Shown piece after piece: positions 8,268 to 16,632 of a stretch of 64,000 nt of DNA. Position numbers and translations under genes: made by a program. The stretch spans positions 150,248 through 214,247 of the forward strand of contig NZ_JALCZO010000006.1 in the NCBI RefSeq assembly GCF_023555495.1, given 5' to 3'. Every line of letters starts with the position of its first letter. Position 1 is the first letter of the stretch. Under the pieces are notes generated by a model. It saw only the letters and a list, made by a program, of their open reading frames with translations. It had not been told where the DNA came from and made no database searches. The DNA comes from Polaribacter sp. Z022 (GTDB lineage: Bacteria; Bacteroidota; Bacteroidia; Flavobacteriales; Flavobacteriaceae).

Positions 8268-11200
8268 TTATTGAAGTATAACTAATTTTTCATACTTCTC
8301 TGAAACTAGATTACTTGTAGTTGATTTTACTTTTAATTTATATATGTAGACTCCTTTTCCTATTTTATTACCAAAATCGTCTAAACCATTCCAAGTTATA
8401 TTTCTTGATAAATTACCAGTGGTTAGAACATTTTGATTTATTGTTTTTACCAATTTACCTGAAACAGTAAAAATTTGAACTTGAACTTCTAGGTTTTCAT
8501 TAGGTTTATTATGATTAAACCAAAACTCTGTGTAATTTACAAAAGGGTTTGGATAATTTAAAACATTTTCTAAATTTAAAATAGCATCACTTACAACCAC
8601 GAAATTTAACGTACTCTCTGATGAATTATTGTATGTATCCCAAGCTTTTATTTTTAAAGTATGTGGACCAACATCTAAATCTCTTAATTTATAAATTACT
8701 TTTCCGTTAGTAAAATCGTTTAATTCTGTTTGATAAAAATCGTTTAAAATGATAGGATTTGTAGTGTCTCCGTCTAAAATAGCAACAATATCATGATCTA
8801 CTGCAGTTATAGAAGTATTTATACCACTTAAATCTGATAATGAAACAATTAAATTTGGAGAAGCATTTGTGTTTCCTCCATCAATAAAAGATTCATCATT
8901 CATAAAAAGTTGAATTTCTGGACCAACAGTATCATCTGGTGCGTTTTTATCTATACCACCAACTACAACATCAAAATTATAGCCAGCTTTGTCTGTTTCT
9001 CCATTTTCTGCATAAAAACTTAATTTACCTTTTCCGTAAGCAATTTTTATATCTTTTGGTACAACAAAATCGAATTTAAAATTACCATTTTCTACTGTAG
9101 ATTTTCCTCTAAATAATTTACTGTCTTGTGTATCAAAAATCATTTTAATACCAAAACCATCATTATCTAAAGTGGTTTTATTTATTGGTTTGTCAAAAAC
9201 AGTTGTAGAAAGAGAGCCATTAAAATTGTTTAAAACAACATTTGCATTATCTACAACTACTCCCTCAAAACTAACCTTAGATAAAGCTTTTAAAGTATCT
9301 ATTGGTTGCGAAATATCTTTGCCATTCATTTTTGTTATTCTAACATTTGGTTGTGGCACTGCCAATTTCATTGCAGGATCTCCAAAAGAATAAATAAAAA
9401 ATTTCTGAGTGTTTGTAAAGCTATTTTTTGTTTTCATTAATGATTCTGATATTGTTAAATCTTCATCATTAAATTCTAATAAAACTCTTATTAATTGTTG
9501 ATTAAAACGTTGTCCTACAGAAATAAATACTTCTCTTGTTGTAGTAATCATACTTGCAGAACCACCTGTAGTATTCCATAAAGTTAACTCTCCTGCAGTA
9601 ATTCTACTTGGATTATCGAATCTGGAAAAATCGCAAGTAACAGTTATTAAAAGTGGTAACGTATTTGGGTTATTAAAACTTTGTATTTGAGGTTTTTCTA
9701 ATATTTTTTCAGAAGCAAAACCATCTTCTCCTCCATGTCCAAAATAATCAAAAACTAACGTTCCTTTTTCTATAGCATTTGTAATTGCTGTTTTAACTTC
9801 TGGATAACGTTCTCCTCCAGACGAATTTTCTTGCACATAAGAATCTACATATATCTTATTTACATTAAAAATTGGTTTGTTTAATTTTATTTCATCAGCA
9901 ATAGCTTCTACACCTTCTTGAATAACTTCTTCTCCTGTAGCATCTATATCATCTGCCAACAGTGTTATTGTGTTTCGCCAATCTCCAATTGCGTTTTTAT
10001 TATAATAATTTAATATTTTATCTACTACACCTTTTGCTTGACTTAGGGTAGAAACTGGAATTCTACTTGAAGCAACATCTAATGTATGACTTGTAGACAT
10101 TGTTCCTTCGTTATTCTCTAACATTACAAAATAGTCGTCTGTAACATAAGATGATGCTAAATTAAAACTACTTTCTGCTAATTTTACAGGAACTATATTG
10201 TTATTACCAGTAACTCTATCTTTATAATCATAAGAAGAATCACCGAAAAAACAAACATATTTTAGTTTCTTATCTACTGTAGTATTTGTGTTATATATAT
10301 GTTTTAAAAAATCTCTAATACCAGTAATGTCTTTAGCTCCAGAAGAAAACTCATTGTAAATTTCATCTAAAATTACAACCTTAGTTGTTAGGTTAGAATT
10401 TGCTTGATGATAATCTGCCATCCTTTGAGCTTCAGAGGATAATTCTGCATTTGTAATTACAATATAATTAATGTCTTTTAAAGCATGCAAATCTTGGTTT
10501 ATAACTTTTGCGTTTTGAATTGATTTAGGTGTGTAATAATCAGAACTATTTAAAACTACATACTCTTTTAAAGAACCTGCATTGTCTTTAAATATAAAGT
10601 TACTGCCAGTATCTTCATTTATAATGTTTTGAGGTTCTATATAATTAGAAACATCCCAAACTTGAAAAATATTTGAATTATTTTGAATTTGATATTCTAC
10701 AATTCCTGAAGAATTTGCTTGTGCAAAACTTCTAAAAGCAAATTGATTTCCATTTGCAGTAAGTTCTTTTTCGCCAATTATTTCTATAAAATCTAAATAA
10801 GCATTTGCTGATGGATTTCCTCCATTGTTATATGTTATAGAAACATCTATAGAATTTGATGAATTTTGAATACTAGCAAATCTTTCTGATGCATATGCTT
10901 TTGTTAAAGAACCTGGATTTACAGAAAAGAAATTTAAACTATAAAGGTCTTGACCATTCACTTTAACATCCATATTAGAAGAAGTAACAGATGTAGATAC
11001 AGCTCTAGTTCTTACCCCTATAGCATTATTAGAAATTGCATTAGAAAAAGGAATTTTAAAACTTTGCGTATTTTCTATATTAAAATCATCATTAAAAAAC
11101 CATTGTGTACCAACTGCAAATAAGCTTAACTCATCTTTTTCATAAAAAGTATAATCATTATATGTAGAAATTTGAGTGGTTGCATTTGTTGTAATTGGAG

Positions 11201-11663
11201 ATTTTTGGTTTATCCTTTTTCCGTTAACATTAGAAACTGTTATAAAATAATAAGCTTCATCAGAAAAAATATTTTGTCTATGATTTGCAGTATTATTTAC
11301 AGGATCTACAACCCAATCATGAGGTCCTTTGGCATAAAATAGAATAAAATCAGAATTATCAAAAGAACCATCTTGTTCTCCTTCAATATAAATTGCATTT
11401 TCTTGTAAATCATCATATCTAAAATCAGAATTTAGTTCTGGTAACATGTTTCCTCCATTACCATAAATATGAATCTTTTGAGGGTTTAAGCCGTTTGTAG
11501 AAATACCAATTTCTTCTAATAAACTTTTATTAATTTTAAAAACACCAGTTGTATCAACTGAAAACTTATACCAATCTCCATTAGACAATACAGAGCTACT
11601 TACTTGAGCAGCTAAAAACTGAACAACAAACAGACAAAAAAAGAATAAAAAAGGTTTTCTCAT
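8268..11663 (-). CDS. porU: Type IX secretion system sortase PorU (C25 family)
   Basis: PorU is the cell-surface sortase that removes the C-terminal sorting domain of T9SS cargo and transfers the protein to its surface anchor. The start chosen is the ATG at 11663, which opens directly on a signal peptide (MRKPFLFFFCLFVVQFLAAQ). A 5' extension to 11684 adds MRYLNTI without a signal. Gingipain-like C25 catalytic residues are visible: His near 643 in FDYFGHGGEDG and Cys near 676 in TVTCDFSRFDNP. The end carries the sorting-domain-like fold typical of PorU (YPNPF, GKGVYIYKLKV). Length is 1131 residues, normal for the family. porV follows directly and gldJ is divergent. Confidence 0.95.
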   Translation of the reverse strand: MRKPFLFFFCLFVVQFLAAQVSSSVLSNGDWYKFSVDTTGVFKINKSLLEEIGISTNGLNPQKIHIYGNGGNMLPELNSDFRYDDLQENAIYIEGEQDGSFDNSDFILFYAKGPHDWVVDPVNNTANHRQNIFSDEAYYFITVSNVNGKRINQKSPITTNATTQISTYNDYTFYEKDELSLFAVGTQWFFNDDFNIENTQSFKIPFSNAISNNAIGVRTRAVSTSVTSSNMDVKVNGQDLYSLNFFSVNPGSLTKAYASERFASIQNSSNSIDVSITYNNGGNPSANAYLDFIEIIGEKELTANGNQFAFRSFAQANSSGIVEYQIQNNSNIFQVWDVSNYIEPQNIINEDTGSNFIFKDNAGSLKEYVVLNSSDYYTPKSIQNAKVINQDLHALKDINYIVITNAELSSEAQRMADYHQANSNLTTKVVILDEIYNEFSSGAKDITGIRDFLKHIYNTNTTVDKKLKYVCFFGDSSYDYKDRVTGNNNIVPVKLAESSFNLASSYVTDDYFVMLENNEGTMSTSHTLDVASSRIPVSTLSQAKGVVDKILNYYNKNAIGDWRNTITLLADDIDATGEEVIQEGVEAIADEIKLNKPIFNVNKIYVDSYVQENSSGGERYPEVKTAITNAIEKGTLVFDYFGHGGEDGFASEKILEKPQIQSFNNPNTLPLLITVTCDFSRFDNPSRITAGELTLWNTTGGSASMITTTREVFISVGQRFNQQLIRVLLEFNDEDLTISESLMKTKNSFTNTQKFFIYSFGDPAMKLAVPQPNVRITKMNGKDISQPIDTLKALSKVSFEGVVVDNANVVLNNFNGSLSTTVFDKPINKTTLDNDGFGIKMIFDTQDSKLFRGKSTVENGNFKFDFVVPKDIKIAYGKGKLSFYAENGETDKAGYNFDVVVGGIDKNAPDDTVGPEIQLFMNDESFIDGGNTNASPNLIVSLSDLSGINTSITAVDHDIVAILDGDTTNPIILNDFYQTELNDFTNGKVIYKLRDLDVGPHTLKIKAWDTYNNSSESTLNFVVVSDAILNLENVLNYPNPFVNYTEFWFNHNKPNENLEVQVQIFTVSGKLVKTINQNVLTTGNLSRNITWNGLDDFGNKIGKGVYIYKLKVKSTTSNLVSEKYEKLVILQ

Positions 11664-11865
11664 AATAGTATTCAAATAACGCAAATTATTTATAGATATT
11701 TTAGTTCTTAGAAAGATAAATTATACTAAATTTAAAAAGCAATCGTTTTAAAGTTTGTGAGAAGAAAAATGAAGCGTTAAAATTGCTAAATTACTTGTTT
11801 GAAAGTATTATTATTGTAAATTGCATCGCTATAAATAAAAACCCTAAATAATTTTCAATTAGGAA

Positions 11866-13524
11866 ATGAAAAATATATTTAAAATATCATTTGTTGTTTT
11901 ATCAATATTGGCTTTATCTAGCTGTAGTAGAACAACTTCTGGAAAATCAAAATTAACAGGATTAGATTTTAACAACCCTAAAAGCGGAGGATATACTCGA
12001 GGTAACGCAACTGCAGGACAAGAAATACCTTTAGGTATGGTTGCAATTGAAGGTGGATCTTTTACAATGGGACAGGTTCAGGATGATGTAATGTTTGATT
12101 GGAACACTACTCCTAAAAAAATGCACATTCGTTCTTTCTTTATGGATGAAACAGAGGTAACTAACTCTGAATATTTTTTATATGTACAATATATTAAAGA
12201 TGTTTTTCCTCCATCAGAAGAAAAATATAAACATATCTATAACTCTGTTTTACCAGATACTTTAGTTTGGAGAAAAAGTTTAGGTAATACAGATATTTTA
12301 TCTGAAAACTATTTAAGACATCCTGCTTATGGAGATTATCCTGTAGTTGGTGTTAGTTGGTTACAAGCTAGTCAATACTGTAAATGGCGTACAGATGCTG
12401 TAAATCTTAAAAAATTAATTGATAAAGGTTATATTAAAAATATTTTTGAAAATGACTCTATTAGAAATTTCTTTGATACAGAAGTTTTCTTAGCAGATTC
12501 TGACAAACTTTTTGACAATGATACTACTGTTTATCAAAGAGGAATTAGAACTAGAGGTTCTGTAAGAGGAGACAAAGGAAGAAATATTACTAGAGCAGAT
12601 GGTATTTTAAGTCAACGTTTTAGACTACCAACTGAAGCTGAATGGGAATTTGCTGCAAAAGCAAATATTGAAAATAGAGAATTTAACAATGTAAGAGGTA
12701 GAAAAAAATACGCTTGGAATGGTAAATATTCTAGAGAAACAGAAAAAAGATTTAGAGGAGACCAATTAGCAAACTTTAAACAAGGTAAAGGAGAATATAG
12801 TGGTTTATCTGGTTGGAGTTCTGATGGTTCTGACATTCCTATTAGAGTAAAATCTTATCCACCAAATGGATTTGGTTTATATGACATGTCTGGTAATGTT
12901 GCTGAATGGGTTGCAGATGTTTATAGACCAATTATAGATAACGAAGCTAATGACTTTAATTACTATAGAGGTAATATTTTTACTAGAAAAATGATTGGTA
13001 AAGATGGTAAAGTTGTTATTGCAGGAGTAACTGAGGGAGCAAATGTAGAATATGACACATTACCAAATGGAAAAATAGTACCTAAACAATTACCTGGTAG
13101 TATTAAATATATACCAATTACAAAAGATGACGTTACTCTTAGAAGAAACTTTACAGTTTCTGACAACACTAATATTGGTGATGGAGATTTAAATTCTTCT
13201 AGATTCTATGAAGATGATGAAGATCAATTTAACTCTAGACCAAGTATGTACAATTCTCCTCGAAGACCAACTAGAGTTACAGATCCTGTAACAGGAAAAG
13301 AAGTTTTAGTTAATGACGCTAAAAAAAGAACAACACTTATTAGTAATAATACTAGAGTTTACAAAGGTGGAGCATGGTCTGATAGAGAATATTGGTTAGA
13401 TCCTGCACAAAGAAGATACTTGCCAGAATATATGGCAACAAATTATATTGGTTTTAGATGTGTTACAGATAAATTAGGACCAATGACTTACAAGAAAAGA
13501 AAAGTAAGAAACCCTTCAAGGTAA
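11866..13524 (+). CDS. gldJ: Gliding motility lipoprotein GldJ
   Basis: GldJ is an inner-face envelope lipoprotein that stabilises GldK and the gliding/T9SS machinery in Flavobacteriia. The protein has 552 residues, close to known GldJ. The lipoprotein signal ends in LALSSCS (Cys20). The formylglycine-generating-enzyme/SUMF1-like fold is spread over the protein: MVAIEGGSFTMG near residue 58, RLPTEAEWEFAAKA near 252, GLYDMSGNVAEW near 336, KGGAWSDREYWLDP near 498 and the closing GFRCVTD. A long insertion (about 365-495) separates the last blocks. Catalytic cysteines of true FGE are not evident, as expected for GldJ/GldK paralogues. It is divergent from porU across about 200 bases and followed by a terminator and murF. 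Confidence 0.95.
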   Translation: MKNIFKISFVVLSILALSSCSRTTSGKSKLTGLDFNNPKSGGYTRGNATAGQEIPLGMVAIEGGSFTMGQVQDDVMFDWNTTPKKMHIRSFFMDETEVTNSEYFLYVQYIKDVFPPSEEKYKHIYNSVLPDTLVWRKSLGNTDILSENYLRHPAYGDYPVVGVSWLQASQYCKWRTDAVNLKKLIDKGYIKNIFENDSIRNFFDTEVFLADSDKLFDNDTTVYQRGIRTRGSVRGDKGRNITRADGILSQRFRLPTEAEWEFAAKANIENREFNNVRGRKKYAWNGKYSRETEKRFRGDQLANFKQGKGEYSGLSGWSSDGSDIPIRVKSYPPNGFGLYDMSGNVAEWVADVYRPIIDNEANDFNYYRGNIFTRKMIGKDGKVVIAGVTEGANVEYDTLPNGKIVPKQLPGSIKYIPITKDDVTLRRNFTVSDNTNIGDGDLNSSRFYEDDEDQFNSRPSMYNSPRRPTRVTDPVTGKEVLVNDAKKRTTLISNNTRVYKGGAWSDREYWLDPAQRRYLPEYMATNYIGFRCVTDKLGPMTYKKRKVRNPSR

Positions 13525-13551
13525 GTAAAATTTATTATCAAAAAAATATCA

Positions 13552-13584
13552 CCTCACTGAATGAAAAACAGTGAGGTTTTTTTT
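13552..13584 (+). terminator. Rho-independent terminator after gldJ
   Basis: CCTCACT and AGTGAGG form a 7-bp stem with an 11-base loop, followed by an eight-base T-run. It lies 28 bases after the gldJ stop and just before the murF start. Confidence 0.9.
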
Positions 13585-13595
13585 ATTTTTAAAAC

Positions 13596-14852
13596 ATGAA
13601 TATTAAAGACATATACAAAATATACTCTAAAAACTATCTAGTAGATACTGACACAAGAAAAATTAGAAAAAACACATTATTTTTTGCATTAAAAGGAGAT
13701 AACTTTAATGGAAATAAATTTGCTGATAAAGCACTAGAATTAGGAGCAAAGTATGCTATTGTAGATGAGAAAGAGTACCATTTAAATGATAAGACTATTT
13801 TAGTTGATAATGTTTTAGAAACTCTTCAAAAACTTGCTAATTATCACAGGAATGAATTAAAAACAACCATTATAGGTTTAACTGGTAGTAATGGAAAAAC
13901 TACAACAAAAGAATTGATAAATGCTGTTTTATCAAAAAAACACAACATTACAGCAACCATAGGTAATTTAAACAATCATATAGGTGTTCCTCTAACTTTA
14001 CTTTCTATGACCCCAAAAACTGAAATTGGAATTGTGGAAATGGGAGCAAACCATCAAAAAGAAATTGAATTTTTATGTTCTATTTGTGAACCTAACTTTG
14101 GTTACATCACTAATTTTGGTAAAGCGCACTTAGAAGGTTTTGGCGGCATTGAAGGAGTTATAAAAGGAAAAAGTGAATTATATACTTATTTAGAAAAGAA
14201 CAATAATATTGTTTTTATAAATCCTGATGATAAGATTCAAGTTGAAAAATCAGAAAATATTAAAACAATACCTTTTAACAGTTCTTTAAAATTTATTAGT
14301 TCAAACCCATTTGTTAAACTCTCTTTTAATTCAGTTACTATAGAGAGTAATCTCATAGGAAAATACAACTATTCTAATATTGCTATTGCCTGTACTATTG
14401 GAGATTATTTTAAAGTTTCAACCGAAGAAATAAAAGAGGCCTTACAAAATTATGTTCCTGATAATAATAGATCTCAAATCATTAAAAAAGAAACAAACAA
14501 TATTATTTTAGATGCTTATAATGCTAACCCTTCTAGTATGAAAGCTGCTTTAGAAAATTTTGAAACTATTGCTGATAAAAATAAAACTGTAATTTTAGGA
14601 GACATGTTTGAGTTAGGAAAAACTAGTTTAAAAGAACATCAAGAAATTATAGATTTTACAGAAAAACTGAAGTTTTCGAATTTGTTCTTTGTTGGCGAAA
14701 ATTTTTATCAAACAACTTCTAACACAAAACTGTATAAAACATTTGAGGATCTCTTGTATCACTTAAAAAACAATCCTCTTAAACATCAATCAATTCTGAT
14801 TAAAGGTTCAAGAGGAATGCGTTTAGAAAGACTTTTAGATATAATTAATTAA
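13596..14852 (+). CDS. murF: UDP-N-acetylmuramoyl-tripeptide--D-alanyl-D-alanine ligase
   Basis: MurF adds D-Ala-D-Ala to UDP-MurNAc-tripeptide, the last cytoplasmic step in peptidoglycan precursor synthesis. The Mur-ligase ATP loop GLTGSNGKTTTKEL is near residues 94-107. The central-domain motifs IGVPLTLLSM, VEMGANHQKEIEFL and FGKAHLEGFGG follow, and the C-terminal domain carries ILDAYNANPSSMKAAL and GDMFELG. Length is 418 residues, near the Bacteroidetes norm. It begins 12 bases after the gldJ terminator. Its last 8 bases overlap the end of the convergent sugar-kinase gene. Confidence 0.95.
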   Translation: MNIKDIYKIYSKNYLVDTDTRKIRKNTLFFALKGDNFNGNKFADKALELGAKYAIVDEKEYHLNDKTILVDNVLETLQKLANYHRNELKTTIIGLTGSNGKTTTKELINAVLSKKHNITATIGNLNNHIGVPLTLLSMTPKTEIGIVEMGANHQKEIEFLCSICEPNFGYITNFGKAHLEGFGGIEGVIKGKSELYTYLEKNNNIVFINPDDKIQVEKSENIKTIPFNSSLKFISSNPFVKLSFNSVTIESNLIGKYNYSNIAIACTIGDYFKVSTEEIKEALQNYVPDNNRSQIIKKETNNIILDAYNANPSSMKAALENFETIADKNKTVILGDMFELGKTSLKEHQEIIDFTEKLKFSNLFFVGENFYQTTSNTKLYKTFEDLLYHLKNNPLKHQSILIKGSRGMRLERLLDIIN

Positions 14853-15696
14853 TATTATTCTTATGGTATTCTAACAAATTATCAATTGGTCTTTGTATTA
14901 CATCAGTAATTTCTAAATTATTCTTTTTAGCAATTTTCTCTAAAATATCTCTAAAATAATGAGCAATAGAACCTATAAAATATATTGGTGTTTCAGTTGT
15001 TTTATTATAAGGTAAAATTCTATATTTAAAGAATTCTTGAAAACCTTTTTTAATAATTCGTTTAATATATTTTTCTTCTTTAAATTCAAACATAAACTTT
15101 GCAAAAGAGGCTAAATACATATTTGGATTTGGTTCTCGATATAAATTTTTCTTTATATAATCTGCATCCAAATCAAACTCTTCATTAAACTTTTTGGCAA
15201 TTTTTTTAGGCATTTTATTATAGTAGTAATCAATAATTAACTTTTTTCCAAAATAATTACCACTAGCTTCATCCATTAAAATATACCCCAAAGAAGATAC
15301 TAACATTTCCATTTTTTCACCATCATAATAACAACTATTAGAGCCTGTACCTAAAATACATACTAATGCAGGATCATTACCTGTTGCAGCATAAACTGCG
15401 GCTAACATATCTTCAGAAATAAAAACTTTTGCATTTACAAAAATTGATTCTAAAATTGTTTTTAATATTTGAATTGGTTTTGGTGTACCACATCCAGCTC
15501 CGTAAAAATGAATTTCTTCTACATCTTCTTTTATATTAATAAGTTGAAACATATTAATAATTCTATTTTCCAATTCTTCTTCAGGAACAATAGCAGGGTT
15601 TAACCCTAAAGTTCTTACTCTAAATGCTTCTTCTTTATTTTTATCTATAGCAATCCAATCTGCTTTTGTAGAACCTCCATCTGCAATTAAAATCAT
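14845..15696 (-). CDS. BadF/BadG-type sugar kinase, probable N-acetylglucosamine kinase
   Basis: This 283-residue protein is an actin-fold (ASKHA) kinase. It has phosphate-1 motif LIADGGSTKADW near residues 3-14 and a second glycine-rich phosphate motif CILGTGSNSCYYDG near 118-131. YFIGSIAHYF near 250 forms the adenosine region. Bacteroidetes members of this size are usually annotated as N-acetylglucosamine kinase, phosphorylating amino sugars recovered from murein or chitin. Substrate specificity is inferred from family and length. It is convergent with murF and shares 8 bases with its end, so the two transcripts are antisense there. A good promoter candidate sits 20 bases upstream. Confidence 0.8.
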   Translation of the reverse strand: MILIADGGSTKADWIAIDKNKEEAFRVRTLGLNPAIVPEEELENRIINMFQLINIKEDVEEIHFYGAGCGTPKPIQILKTILESIFVNAKVFISEDMLAAVYAATGNDPALVCILGTGSNSCYYDGEKMEMLVSSLGYILMDEASGNYFGKKLIIDYYYNKMPKKIAKKFNEEFDLDADYIKKNLYREPNPNMYLASFAKFMFEFKEEKYIKRIIKKGFQEFFKYRILPYNKTTETPIYFIGSIAHYFRDILEKIAKKNNLEITDVIQRPIDNLLEYHKNNIN

Positions 15697-15715
15697 AATA
15701 TTTATATTTTATACT

Positions 15716-15746
15716 CAAATATATTACAAGTAAAATTCATATACAA
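15716..15746 (-). promoter_or_regulatory. Flavobacterial-type promoter for the sugar kinase
   Basis: On the minus strand TATATTTG (15723-15716) fits the -7 consensus TAnnTTTG. A TTG (15746-15744) lies 20 bases before it, within the known spacing. The start codon is about 20 bases downstream. Confidence 0.6.
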
Positions 15747-15831
15747 TAGCATGTAAATCTTCAATCGTTTTCGTAGTAAATTATTTTTTTTGTAACATAA
15801 AAGAACTGCAAATAAGTAACCTAATTTATTG

Positions 15832-15839
15832 TAAATTTG
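15832..15839 (+). promoter_or_regulatory. Possible -7 element for the PHP phosphatase gene
   Basis: TAAATTTG fits TAnnTTTG and lies 16 bases before the ATG at 15856. No TTG is found at the expected distance upstream, so support is only partial. Confidence 0.35.
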
Positions 15840-15855
15840 TAGTAAATATTAAATT

Positions 15856-16596
15856 ATGATCTTTTTTAAGAAAAAAGAAATTTTACTTAAAGACTTCTTT
15901 CCTGAAGGGTTTATTGATATACATTCTCATTTATTACCTGGTATCGATGATGGTGCCAAAGATTTAGAAAACTCAATACAATTGATCTCTAAAATGTCAT
16001 CTTATGGTATAAAAAACTTTATAACTACACCTCATGTTTTAGGTGACGTCTACCCTAATTCTTCTACTCTAATTAAAAATAAGTTAGAAGAACTTAGAAC
16101 TGAATTAAAAAAGAGATGCATAAACGACATTTATATAAATGCAGCTGCAGAATATATGATGGATGAACAATTTTCTAAACTTTTAGAAAAAAATGATATT
16201 CTTACTCTTAAGGATAATTATATACTTGTAGAGATGTCATATTTTAGTGCTCCTATGAATTTATATGATATAATTTTTGAAATTCAATTAAAGGGGTACA
16301 AACCTATTTTAGCACACCCTGAACGTTACAAGTTTTATCATAATGATTTCCAACAATATTACAAACTTAAAAAAGCTGGATGCTTGTTTCAATTAAATTT
16401 ATTGTCATTAACTGAACAATATGGAAAAGGAGTTCAAAAAATTACTGATAAACTTTTAAAAGAAGGTTTATATGATTTTGTAGGAACTGACACACATCAT
16501 ACTAATCACTTAGAGCTCCTAAAAAAAATTGGAAATAAAAAGACTTTTGAAAAAATTAATGAATTACTAAAATCTAATAGTAATACATTTAAATAA
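15856..16596 (+). CDS. CpsB/YwqE-type tyrosine-protein phosphatase (PHP fold)
   Basis: Members of this metal-dependent PHP family dephosphorylate the tyrosine-rich tail of the Wzc/CpsD capsule kinase and so control polysaccharide export. Metal ligands are visible: His23 and His25 in FIDIHSHLLPGIDDG, His60 in ITTPHV, a histidine in ILAHPERYKF near 155, and a histidine-rich motif GTDTHHTNH near 215. Length is 246 residues, standard. It converges on the wzc gene, with a shared bidirectional terminator between them. The phosphatase and its likely substrate are therefore adjacent but on opposite strands, which allows separate control. Confidence 0.9.
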   Translation: MIFFKKKEILLKDFFPEGFIDIHSHLLPGIDDGAKDLENSIQLISKMSSYGIKNFITTPHVLGDVYPNSSTLIKNKLEELRTELKKRCINDIYINAAAEYMMDEQFSKLLEKNDILTLKDNYILVEMSYFSAPMNLYDIIFEIQLKGYKPILAHPERYKFYHNDFQQYYKLKKAGCLFQLNLLSLTEQYGKGVQKITDKLLKEGLYDFVGTDTHHTNHLELLKKIGNKKTFEKINELLKSNSNTFK

Positions 16597-16624
16597 AAAA
16601 AGAGCCTTATAGGCTCTTTTTTTA
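16594..16624. terminator. Bidirectional terminator between the phosphatase gene and wzc
   Basis: AGAGCCT (16601-16607) and AGGCTCT (16611-16617) form a tight stem with a three-base loop, flanked by an A-run and a T-run. It can therefore end both the forward gene and the long minus-strand capsule operon. Confidence 0.9.
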
Positions 16625-16632
16625 TTTAAATG

